9,671 nucleotides of DNA from Kiritimatiellia bacterium (lineage in GTDB: Bacteria > Verrucomicrobiota > Kiritimatiellia > RFP12 > UBA1067): NCBI GenBank assembly GCA_900771305.1, contig CAAGNL010000346.1, positions 1-9,671 of the forward strand, read 5' to 3'. The notes under the pieces are model-generated. The model was not told where the DNA came from and did no database searches. It saw only the letters and a list, made by a program, of their open reading frames with translations. Below are positions 1-6,667 of the stretch, piece after piece. Position 1 is the first letter of the stretch. Every line of letters starts with the position of its first letter. The position numbers and the translations under genes were made by a program.

Positions 1-2
1 AC

Positions 3-3000
3 ATGCACGGCAATGTAGGTGAGTTCTGTCTAGACTGGTACGGGGCAGCAACAGGTGCCGCAACCGATCCTGTAGGCCGCGAAACAGGTTCCGAGAGAAG
101 TTTACGTGGTGGTACCTGGGGCAATTATTCCTCGCATTGCCGTTCAGGTGCGCACAGATTGAGATATTCGCCATCTGCCGCGGGTGCGCTCCATGGTCTC
201 CGCGTTGTCGTTAATTTCGCGAACTTCAGCCAGAACCAGGTGGTGAACCTATCGGCGACGGATGGAACGGAGCCGGCTGGCATTCGACTCATATGGACTG
301 CCGTGCCGGGGGCGGAGAACTATGCGGTGTGGAAGAGCGAGACTTCAAATTTTGACGACGCGGTGAAGGTGGCCTGGCCGACAACGACTACACACTTGGA
401 CGTTGTGCAGGATACGAACGTACATTGGTATTGGGTTAATGCGAAGGTCGATGGCAAGTACCAGAAACTCAGTGCAAGCGATTCCGGTTATCGGGTGCAG
501 TATAAGCTGACAGTCACAAGCGGCACGGGCAGCACGAACTGCTTCGCGAACACCACGGTGCCGATCGTCGCCAACGCCGCGCCGACGGGATACTCGTTCA
601 AGGAGTGGACGGGCGCTGCGGCGGATGTCGCGCTCATGACGAGCAAGACGTCCGCTTCGACCACGTTCAAGATGCCTGGACGCGCGGTGACGTTGACCGC
701 GACCTACAAGGCGAACGGCTATACGGTGAAGTTCAACGCCAACAAGGGCGCGGGCACGATGTCGAACGAGTCGTTCACCTACGATGTCGCGAAGTCGCTG
801 TCGGCAAACGCCTTCACGCGCACGGGCTACACGTACCAGGGTTGGGCGACGACGGCTGCGGGAGGCAAGGTCTATTCCGACAAGCAGACGGTGAGCAACC
901 TGACGGCGGCGGCGAACGGAACGGTCACCCTGTACGCGGTCTGGAAGGCGAACGCCTACGCGGTGAAGTTCAACGCGAACGGCGGCACGGGGACGATGGC
1001 GAACGAGTCGTTCACTTACGATGCCGCGAAGGCGTTGACGGCAAACGCCTTCACGCGCACGGGCTACACGTTCCAGGGGGGGGCGACGTCGGCATCGGGC
1101 GCAGTGGCGCATGCGGACAAGGCGTCCGTCAAGAACCTGACGGCGACGGCGAACGGGACGGTCAACCTCTACGCCGTCTGGACGGCGAATCCGTACACGG
1201 TGACTTTCGATGCGAACGGAGGCGAAGGTAGCGCGATGGGGGCGCAGGACTTCGCCTACGGCACGGCGCAGAATCTGCCGGCGGTCGGCTATGCACGGAC
1301 GGGCTACACCTTCCTCGGCTGGTCGACGAATCCGAAGGCGACGGCCGCGATGTATGCGGATGGCGCCTCCGTCTCGAATCTCGCGACGGGCGGTACGCTG
1401 AAGCTCTACGCCGTGTGGCGTCCGAACACCTGCACGGTCCGCTTCCTGCCGAATGGCGCGGCGGGGACGATGGCGGACCAGAAACTCACCTACGACACGG
1501 CGGCCAAGCTGACGGCGAACGCGTTCACGAAGGAAGGTTTCGGTTTCGTGGGTTGGACAACGGGAGGGGACCCGGCGATCGTATCCTACACGAATCGGCA
1601 GCAGGTGCTCAACATCGCGACGAACGACGGCGCGGTGGTGACGCTCTCCGCCAAATGGACTGACACATGGTACGTGGACGCGACGACGGGCGACGATGCG
1701 AACGAGGGCGTCGCCCCGGATCAGGCGTTCCAGACGATCCAGCACGCGATCGACCAGTCCGTGGACGGCATGACGATCCTCGTCGCCGACGGCACGTACG
1801 CATCCTTCACGGCGGAACGGGGATGCGTGATTCGTGGTGTGCCGGGTACGATTGTCGCGGGTTCGGTCGGTTTGGTCGACGGTTCGGTGCTGGAGAGTGT
1901 GCGGGTGCAAAACGGTGATGTGATCGGCGGCACGCTCACCAACTGCATCATCACGGGGGGATGCGTCAGGCAGGGAACGGCGCAGGCGTGTGAGATCCGC
2001 GCGTGCAGCGGCTTCGCGGCCGAGGATGCGACGCTTGAGAATTGTGTGGTCTCTGCGACGGTCGGCGGTTTGAAGAACTGCGTGGCGACCGGATGCACGA
2101 TCACGGACAACACGGCGGGTGGTGCGACCAATTCCGTCTTGCATGGGTGTGTGATCCGCGGCAACACCGCGTCCGCCGGCGGTGGCCTTGTGGACTGCGT
2201 GGCGGACAACTGCCTGATTGTCGGAAACACGGCTTCTTCCGGTGACGGCGGCGGCGCGTTGCGCTGCAGCTTGAGCCAGTGCACGGTCTACGGCAATGTC
2301 GCGGCCCATGCTGGCGGCGGATCGTCTGGCGGAACGAACGACAACTGCATCGTCTACGGAAACACTGCGGCAAGCGAACCGAATATTTCAAGCTCGGTGA
2401 CGAAACGCAACTGCTTCACTGGCGATCCTCTTTTCGTGGATGCGGCGAACGGCGACTTCCGCCTCCAGGGTGCGTCGCCGTGCATCGACATGGGCAACAA
2501 CCGTTATGCCGTGGGCGAGACGGACATCCGCGGCAATGCGCGTATCCAGAACGGCGTCGTCGACCTCGGTGCGTACGAGTACACGCTGCCGACGGAGTTG
2601 GGGAATGTCCCGGTCGAGGGCACGGACGTGGCGGTGCCGGTCGAATGGCTCGGCCTGTACGGCTACGTGGACGAGGATGCGACACCCGCGTCGCTGCAGG
2701 CGGTCCTGAAGCAGACGGGCGATAACGGCGTTCCGCTCTGGGAGTCGTGGGTCGCGGGCTTCGATCCGTGGGATCCCGATTCGCAGCTGACGGCCGAGAT
2801 CGAGATGGTGGATGGCGAGCCCGTCGTCTCGTGGACGCCCGACATGTCCGCGGCCGAGCCGAAGCGCCACTACACGGTGATGGGCAAGACGAACCTGACC
2901 GATGCGGCGTGGATCATCCCGGTGAACGAAGCGCACCGCTTCTTCAAGGTGCAGGTCACGATGGGCGAGCCCGGACGCGTGACGGAGGTCGCGGCGACGG

Positions 3001-4328
3001 CGGGAACGTCGGCGGACGGCGTGACGCTCTCCTGGCGTGCCGCCGATTGGGCGCTCGGGTACAATGTCTACCGGGCGACGGTCGACGACTTCGACCGTGC
3101 GACGCTGGTCGCGTCCGTCTCGGATGCGGCGTATGTCGACACGACGGCCGTTCCGGGCGTGGAGTACCACTACTGGATCGTCTCCGTCGCGAACGGCGGC
3201 GAATGGTTGACGAGCGAAGGGGCGGTCGGCCACCGGGGTATCGGCGTGCCGCAGCGTGTGGTGGCGTCGGACGGTACGGCGACGGACTGGATCACGGTGA
3301 CGTGGGAGGCCGTCGATGGCGCCGTCTCGTACCGCGTCCTGCGCGCGACGTCGGACGCTGTCGCGGATGCCGTCGTGGTCGGGACTTCGGCCGGCACGAG
3401 CTGGATGGACCGCGCCGCCGAATGCGGCACCGTCTACACCTACTGGGTGGTGGCGGTTGGTGCGAACATCTCGGGCGAGGCGTCGGCTTCGGACGAGGGG
3501 TACCTGCGCCTTCCGGCGCCGACGGACGTCACGGCGTCGAACGGCGCCTACGCCGACCGGGTCCGTATCGCCTGGGCGGCGGTCCCGGCGGCCAGCCACT
3601 ATCGCGTCTACCGCAGTTCGGCCGCGAGTGGTTCGAAGACGCCGATCAGCGGCTGGCAGACGGCGCGGACCTATTCCGACACGACGGCCGAAGCGGGCCA
3701 GACCTACTACTACTTCGTCGCCGCCGCGCTGGATGGCGAGGGCCTGAACGCGAGCGCCTACTCGACTGGTGCGGTCGGCGGACTCAAGGTCAGCACGCCG
3801 ACGGGCGTGTATGCGACGGACGGCACGTCGTCCACGGGCGTGACGGTCTCGTGGCAGGCCGTCATCGGTGCGGACGGCTACACGGTCTACCGCGGCACGG
3901 CGAACGATCCGGCGGCGGCGCAGGTGCTGACCACGACGGCGACGACCTCGTTCGAGGACACGACGGCCGAGCCGGGCACGCTCTACTTCTACTGGGTGGA
4001 GGCGACCAACGCGGTCTCCGCGAGCGAGAAGAGCGCCGGTGAGACGGGCTTCCGGTCGCTGGGTGCGCCGACGGGCGTGACGGCGACCACCCAGTCGGGC
4101 GCCGCCGCGGTGACGGTCTCGTGGCAGCCGGTCGCGGGTGCGGTTTCCTACCGCGTCTTCCGCGGCACGCGCAGTGGCGAAGCCTATGCGGTCGAGATCG
4201 ACAGCACGACGGAGACGTCCTACGTGGATGAAAGCGTGGCCGCCGGACGCACCTACTACTATTCGGTGATCGCCGTCGGTGCGACCTGCGAGAGTGGGTT
4301 CAGCGCCTTCGTGGCCGGCAGCCGGTAG
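3..4328 (+). CDS. Giant mosaic surface protein (SUMF1-like / FN3 / InlB B-repeats / beta-helix / FN3 array), 5' partial
   Basis: The reading frame is already open at the window edge, so the start and any signal peptide lie upstream; 1441 residues are visible, ending in TAG. Residues 1-71 are the C-terminal end of a SUMF1/FGE-sulfatase-like domain (GNVxEFCxDWY, LRGGTW, HCRSG, LRVVV). About 75-165 is a first fibronectin III (FN3) domain, and 168-237 a diverged InlB-like repeat (KEWTG, TLTATYK). Residues 238-553 are four InlB B-repeats (Flg_new type). About 556-861 is a right-handed beta-helix closing with a 'choice-of-anchor Q' signature (DPLFVD, SPCIDMGN, DLGAYEY). Residues 862-987 form a domain with VSWTPD, KTNLTDAAW and HRFFKVQV, which I have seen as a tail of related PVC surface proteins. 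Five FN3 domains (about 990-1441) finish it. No PEP-CTERM, LPXTG or C-terminal membrane anchor is seen. An extracellular adhesin, or a carbohydrate- or protein-binding role, is inferred; no catalytic role is shown. The gene is convergent with the kinase downstream. Confidence 0.85.
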   Translation: MHGNVGEFCLDWYGAATGAATDPVGRETGSERSLRGGTWGNYSSHCRSGAHRLRYSPSAAGALHGLRVVVNFANFSQNQVVNLSATDGTEPAGIRLIWTAVPGAENYAVWKSETSNFDDAVKVAWPTTTTHLDVVQDTNVHWYWVNAKVDGKYQKLSASDSGYRVQYKLTVTSGTGSTNCFANTTVPIVANAAPTGYSFKEWTGAAADVALMTSKTSASTTFKMPGRAVTLTATYKANGYTVKFNANKGAGTMSNESFTYDVAKSLSANAFTRTGYTYQGWATTAAGGKVYSDKQTVSNLTAAANGTVTLYAVWKANAYAVKFNANGGTGTMANESFTYDAAKALTANAFTRTGYTFQGGATSASGAVAHADKASVKNLTATANGTVNLYAVWTANPYTVTFDANGGEGSAMGAQDFAYGTAQNLPAVGYARTGYTFLGWSTNPKATAAMYADGASVSNLATGGTLKLYAVWRPNTCTVRFLPNGAAGTMADQKLTYDTAAKLTANAFTKEGFGFVGWTTGGDPAIVSYTNRQQVLNIATNDGAVVTLSAKWTDTWYVDATTGDDANEGVAPDQAFQTIQHAIDQSVDGMTILVADGTYASFTAERGCVIRGVPGTIVAGSVGLVDGSVLESVRVQNGDVIGGTLTNCIITGGCVRQGTAQACEIRACSGFAAEDATLENCVVSATVGGLKNCVATGCTITDNTAGGATNSVLHGCVIRGNTASAGGGLVDCVADNCLIVGNTASSGDGGGALRCSLSQCTVYGNVAAHAGGGSSGGTNDNCIVYGNTAASEPNISSSVTKRNCFTGDPLFVDAANGDFRLQGASPCIDMGNNRYAVGETDIRGNARIQNGVVDLGAYEYTLPTELGNVPVEGTDVAVPVEWLGLYGYVDEDATPASLQAVLKQTGDNGVPLWESWVAGFDPWDPDSQLTAEIEMVDGEPVVSWTPDMSAAEPKRHYTVMGKTNLTDAAWIIPVNEAHRFFKVQVTMGEPGRVTEVAATAGTSADGVTLSWRAADWALGYNVYRATVDDFDRATLVASVSDAAYVDTTAVPGVEYHYWIVSVANGGEWLTSEGAVGHRGIGVPQRVVASDGTATDWITVTWEAVDGAVSYRVLRATSDAVADAVVVGTSAGTSWMDRAAECGTVYTYWVVAVGANISGEASASDEGYLRLPAPTDVTASNGAYADRVRIAWAAVPAASHYRVYRSSAASGSKTPISGWQTARTYSDTTAEAGQTYYYFVAAALDGEGLNASAYSTGAVGGLKVSTPTGVYATDGTSSTGVTVSWQAVIGADGYTVYRGTANDPAAAQVLTTTATTSFEDTTAEPGTLYFYWVEATNAVSASEKSAGETGFRSLGAPTGVTATTQSGAAAVTVSWQPVAGAVSYRVFRGTRSGEAYAVEIDSTTETSYVDESVAAGRTYYYSVIAVGATCESGFSAFVAGSR
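714..1661 (+). repeat. Four tandem InlB B-repeats, exact 237-nt period
   Basis: Four units begin at 714, 951, 1188 and 1425, each exactly 237 nt (79 codons) long. Each follows the InlB B-repeat / Flg_new plan: a start like YTVKFNANGG, then FTRTGYTFQGW, and an end like LYAVW. Units 1 and 2 are very similar at DNA level, including an identical stretch of about 25 nt around GCCTTCACGCGCACGGGCTA. Units 3 and 4 have diverged more. The family forms small beta-grasp-like modules in bacterial surface proteins. Unit 2 lacks the conserved Trp of the GW motif: it reads QGGA where unit 1 has QGWA. Confidence 0.85.
2970..4325 (+). repeat. Five tandem fibronectin type III domains at the C-terminus
   Basis: Five domains of about 90 codons begin near 2970, 3240, 3510, 3789 and 4059. 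Each shows the FN3 pattern: P-x-x-V-x-A-x-x-G near the start, then V-x-(V/L)-x-W-x-(A/P)-V, then Y-x-V-(Y/L/F)-R, then Y-x-D-x-(T/S/A)-A-x-x-G-x-x-Y-x-Y-(W/F/S)-V. The Y-x-Y-W/F-V strand near the end of each unit is the clearest marker. They probably act as spacers or binding modules on a surface protein. The protein ends directly after the fifth domain. Confidence 0.8.
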
Positions 4329-4350
4329 GAGTGGTGGGTGGTTGGGAGTG

Positions 4351-4431
4351 GACGCGACGGGCCGTCGCGTCTACGGGGGGCACCAGGCGACTCTGTTGGT
4401 CTGGGATGACGCGACGGGCCGTCGCGTCTCC
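4351..4431. repeat. Pair of identical palindromes (REP-like) between convergent genes
   Basis: A 21-nt perfect palindrome, with arms GACGCGACGG and CCGTCGCGTC around one G, occurs at 4351-4371 and again at 4408-4428. The copies lie 57 bp apart in the same orientation. On the minus strand copy 1 is preceded by GTAG (complement of 4371-4374) and copy 2 by GGAG (complement of 4428-4431). Such tetranucleotides next to a hairpin are typical of REP elements mobilised by RAYT transposases. Similarity extends a few bases past the palindrome (CT-N-CGGGG). Both copies lie between the 3' ends of the surface-protein and kinase genes, so the hairpins may also stop or protect transcripts from both sides. 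Neither strand has a T-tract after a stem, so a classical intrinsic terminator is not supported. Confidence 0.7.
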
Positions 4432-4439
4432 GGGGCTCG

Positions 4440-5435
4440 TCAGGCGATTTCGGGGTGGATGGTCTGGCAGCCGATGGCGGCGAGGGCCTGGGAGAGGCGG
4501 GCGAACTGCGCCTCGTCCTCGTAGGTGCCGACGATGGCACCGCCCGAGCCGGCGAACTTGGCCGAAGCGCCGGTTGCGCGGGCGGTCATGACCATGTTGC
4601 GGTTGGCGGGGGCGACGTTGAAGATGCGGTCGCGCAGGTCGAAGTTGGCGTTGACGAGCGCGGGGAGTTTGTCCTTGTTCCCTGCGAGGAGCGCGTCGCG
4701 TCCCTGCTGGGCAATGTCGGCGAATTCGCTCATCGCGGCGAGGATGTCTGGCTTCTTTTCCTCGAAGAGCACGCGGAGCTTCTTGTGGTAGGTGCCGGAG
4801 ACCTCGGCGCGCAGCGGATCATACGCGACGTAGAGATTGGGCAGAAGGGTGGTGTCGAGGCGTTCGTAGCGGCCGTGTCCGGTGGACTCGACCAGGTTCT
4901 TGTCGAAGTCCATGAAGACGCAGCCCTCGTAGGTCTGGATCACGCGGTCCTGGAGTCCGCACTGGATGTCGAGCTCGTCGCGCTCCGCCTCAAGGCAGAG
5001 CGTGGGTGCGTCTTCGATTGGGACGGTGACGCCGTAGAACTGCTGAAGGGCCTTGAGCATGGCCGTGCAGATGGCGGAGGACCCGGAGAGACCGACGAGG
5101 CGGGGAATGTCCGAGGTGTAGCGCACGGTGAAGTTCTTCTCGGGAAGGGTGATGCCGCGATCGCGGCACCAGAGGAAGAAGAGCTTGGCGACGGCCTTCA
5201 TGAGACGGATGCCACCATAGTATCCGAAGAGTTGGATGTCGTGGAGGAGTTCGTCCGGCGAGGAGAAAGTTGCATCGTCCACGTCGCCTGGAATGAATCC
5301 GAGCTCGGGGGTCTCGTACATGACGATTTCGGCGGAGAAGTTCCGGAACGCGAACGACACCGTTTTGCCGAAGTAGCCGTCGGAGGGATTGCCGAGAAAT
5401 CCGGCGCGGGCGTAGGATCTGGTTCTGATCAGCAT
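4440..5435 (-). CDS. Glucuronokinase-like GHMP kinase
   Basis: This 331-residue cytosolic GHMP kinase probably phosphorylates a free sugar acid, D-glucuronate to glucuronate-1-phosphate with ATP. The family motifs are in order: motif 1 near residues 10-25 (ARAGFLGNPSDGYFGKT), the ATP loop PRLVGLSGSSA at 111-121, E149 as likely Mg ligand, the likely catalytic Asp163 in GLQDRV, and motif 3 GASAKFAGSGGAIV at 289-302. The segments GYYGGIRL (71-78), GLQDRV, HGRY and NFDLRDR match what I remember of Arabidopsis glucuronokinase, rather than galactokinase or mevalonate kinase. ATG at 5435 is chosen because family similarity begins directly after it and the only good promoter -10 (5477-5482) would start the transcript downstream of the alternative ATG at 5486. 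No Shine-Dalgarno sequence precedes it. Nearby UXS and GalU genes support a UDP-sugar role. Another sugar-1-kinase specificity remains possible. Confidence 0.78.
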   Translation of the reverse strand: MLIRTRSYARAGFLGNPSDGYFGKTVSFAFRNFSAEIVMYETPELGFIPGDVDDATFSSPDELLHDIQLFGYYGGIRLMKAVAKLFFLWCRDRGITLPEKNFTVRYTSDIPRLVGLSGSSAICTAMLKALQQFYGVTVPIEDAPTLCLEAERDELDIQCGLQDRVIQTYEGCVFMDFDKNLVESTGHGRYERLDTTLLPNLYVAYDPLRAEVSGTYHKKLRVLFEEKKPDILAAMSEFADIAQQGRDALLAGNKDKLPALVNANFDLRDRIFNVAPANRNMVMTARATGASAKFAGSGGAIVGTYEDEAQFARLSQALAAIGCQTIHPEIA

Positions 5436-5476
5436 TGATGGGAAATGGGAAAGCAGTGTGAAAAGAATGTTTCGGT

Positions 5477-5505
5477 AGTGTATCATTTGGAGGTGCTTCG
5501 CGCAA
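5477..5505 (-). promoter_or_regulatory. Predicted sigma70-type promoter of the glucuronokinase-like gene
   Basis: Reading on the minus strand, TTGCGC (5500-5505) is followed after 17 bp by TACACT (5477-5482), with an extended -10 TG one base before it (TGATACACT). Transcription would begin near 5470 and leave a leader of about 35 nt to the ATG at 5435. The leader is pyrimidine-rich (TTTCCCATTTCCCATCA) and has no ribosome binding site. Confidence 0.45.
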
Positions 5506-5540
5506 GAATCACGAACAGCCACAGATGGGTGGAGAGTGGG

Positions 5541-5570
5541 TTGACATCCGTTGGAGGGCCGTGGTAGAAT
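5541..5570 (+). promoter_or_regulatory. Strong sigma70-type promoter of the coiled-coil gene
   Basis: A perfect -35 TTGACA (5541-5546) is followed after 18 bp by TAGAAT (5565-5570), with an extended -10 TGG directly before it. Transcription should begin near 5577, about 50 nt before the ATG at 5628. It points away from the kinase promoter in the same 192-bp gap. Confidence 0.7.
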
Positions 5571-5627
5571 CAGTGAAGTTGATTTTGGGGTTCGCAGGCC
5601 CGTTCTTGAGAAAAGGTGGAGATTGAG

Positions 5628-6647
5628 ATGACAGGAATGTTTGCCAAGGTCTCGTTGTGCTTTCTGACGAGTGCGCTCTGTTGTGGGGGGATGGGGCTTT
5701 ATGGCCAGTCCGCGCTGCCGGTCGACGAGGGTACGTTGCTGAAGCAGGAGCTCGAGCTTGTCAAGATGGAGCGGGAAAACCTGGAGCTTCGGCGAGAGTT
5801 GCTGAAGGCCCAGGAGTCTGCGCAGCGTGGCGAGGCAGCGGTTGCGCACATCGCGGAGCTGAAGCGGCAGATGCAGACTCTGACGGCGGCTCGGGATGAG
5901 GCCATGGCAAAGGCGGAACAGACCCGTGCCAAGGCGGACGGGCTTGAAGCGAAGGTTGGCAAACTTTCAGCGGACATCAAAAAGGCTCGGAAGGATCTTT
6001 CGGAGCAGTCGGCCAGCATCGACATGCTCAAGGCGGACGTGGCGCGGGAACGGGAGGTGGCCGAGATCGCCATGAAAAAGCTGGTCGAGGAGCAGAAGGC
6101 CCATCGTGCCACCCAGCAGGCTGCTAAGGCCGTGCAGGAGCAGCAGGGACAGGAGACGAAGAAACTTCAGGCGGAACTTTCGCGGCAGTCAGGACGGATC
6201 GAGTCGCTTGAGGCGGATGCTGCGAAACATCTGCTGGATGTCAAGGTCCTCGAGGCGAACTCATCCCGGCAGACTCAGAGAATCCAATTCCTGGAGGCAG
6301 AGGTCGAGCGTCATCTCCAGACAATCAAGACTCTTGAGGAGGCGTGCGCCACGGAACGTCTGGCCAAGGCCGCTCTGGAGGCTCAAGTCGTTCAACTGAC
6401 CGCAGCTAAAGAGCAGAAGCTCTCCGGGGAGCCGGTGGAGGCTCAGGCTGAAGAAGTGGTGGAAAAGAAGACTGAAGAGGTGGTGGAAAAGAAGACTGAA
6501 GTGCTGCCCGAAGAGAAGGTGGAGACGACGGTCAGGCAGTTGGTCGAGCCGAAGGACAAACCGGCGGCTGATTCGCTGAAATCGCTTTTGGACGAACTCT
6601 CCCCTGATCGAATGCTGCTGAAGGCGCCGGCAGGTTTGGCGAATTGA
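5628..6647 (+). CDS. Exported coiled-coil protein of unknown function
   Basis: A 339-residue protein that I do not recognise as a named family. ATG 5628 is preferred over an in-frame GTG at 5616 because GGTGGAG (5615-5621) sits 6 nt before it. Residues 1-29 look like a signal peptide (K7, hydrophobic VSLCFLTSALCC, likely cleavage around GQSA); no clear lipobox is present. From about residue 35 to 260 it is a nearly continuous coiled coil, rich in Glu, Lys, Gln, Ala and Leu. Inside are repeats that begin S-(R/E)-Q-(S/T): two adjacent 28-residue units at 185-212 and 213-240, and a weaker relative at 125. A charged segment with two copies of EEVVEKKT (275-290) follows, then a short tail containing SLKSLLDELSPDRM. 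A periplasmic or envelope structural role is inferred. The gene is alone on its strand, divergent from the kinase and convergent with galU. Confidence 0.8.
   Translation: MTGMFAKVSLCFLTSALCCGGMGLYGQSALPVDEGTLLKQELELVKMERENLELRRELLKAQESAQRGEAAVAHIAELKRQMQTLTAARDEAMAKAEQTRAKADGLEAKVGKLSADIKKARKDLSEQSASIDMLKADVAREREVAEIAMKKLVEEQKAHRATQQAAKAVQEQQGQETKKLQAELSRQSGRIESLEADAAKHLLDVKVLEANSSRQTQRIQFLEAEVERHLQTIKTLEEACATERLAKAALEAQVVQLTAAKEQKLSGEPVEAQAEEVVEKKTEEVVEKKTEVLPEEKVETTVRQLVEPKDKPAADSLKSLLDELSPDRMLLKAPAGLAN
6450..6497 (+). repeat. 24-nt tandem duplication inside the coiled-coil gene
   Basis: Two consecutive 24-nt units (6450-6473 and 6474-6497) differ only at one base of the second codon (GAA or GAG). 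Each encodes EEVVEKKT, and a further GAAGTG fragment follows. This is an in-frame microduplication that lengthens the charged linker after the coiled coil. Confidence 0.85.
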
Positions 6648-6661
6648 CCTCTCTGCCGGCG
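6625..6661. terminator. Inverted repeat spanning convergent gene ends (possible bidirectional terminator)
   Basis: Perfect 9-nt arms CGCCGGCAG (6625-6633) and CTGCCGGCG (6653-6661) enclose a 19-nt loop containing the TGA stop of the coiled-coil gene. The two convergent stop codons are only 20 bp apart, so this is the only room for termination. No T-run follows either arm, so it does not fit a classical Rho-independent terminator; the call is tentative. Confidence 0.35.
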
Positions 6662-6667
6662 TTGGAC

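Noticed and set aside
345..2309. 654-codon open frame on the minus strand opposite the giant gene
   Set aside because: It is Arg/His-rich with no recognisable domain, and it lies opposite a frame with clear InlB and beta-helix domains. Long antisense frames are expected in GC-rich coding DNA.
2388..3599. 403-codon minus-strand open frame under the beta-helix and FN3 part
   Set aside because: Low-complexity Arg-rich translation with no motifs; it is a shadow of the FN3 repeats.
2747..4042. 431-codon plus-strand frame overlapping the FN3 repeats
   Set aside because: Gly/Arg-rich out-of-frame reading of repetitive FN3 coding DNA, without start context or domains.
4351..4431. Classical Rho-independent terminators
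   Set aside because: Stems are strong, but neither strand has a run of T after them; a REP-like repeat explains them better.
4455..5438. 327-codon plus-strand frame opposite the kinase
   Set aside because: Val/Glu/Gly-rich antisense reading. All GHMP kinase motifs are on the minus strand.
5628..5720. Lipoprotein signal peptide for the coiled-coil protein (SALCC)
   Set aside because: The residue before each Cys (Leu or Cys) does not fit the lipobox, which needs Gly, Ala or Ser there; an ordinary signal peptide fits better.
5436..5849. N-terminal extension of the kinase frame (138 further codons)
   Set aside because: The extra sequence has no family similarity, overlaps the coiled-coil gene and its strong promoter, and lies upstream of the predicted kinase promoter.
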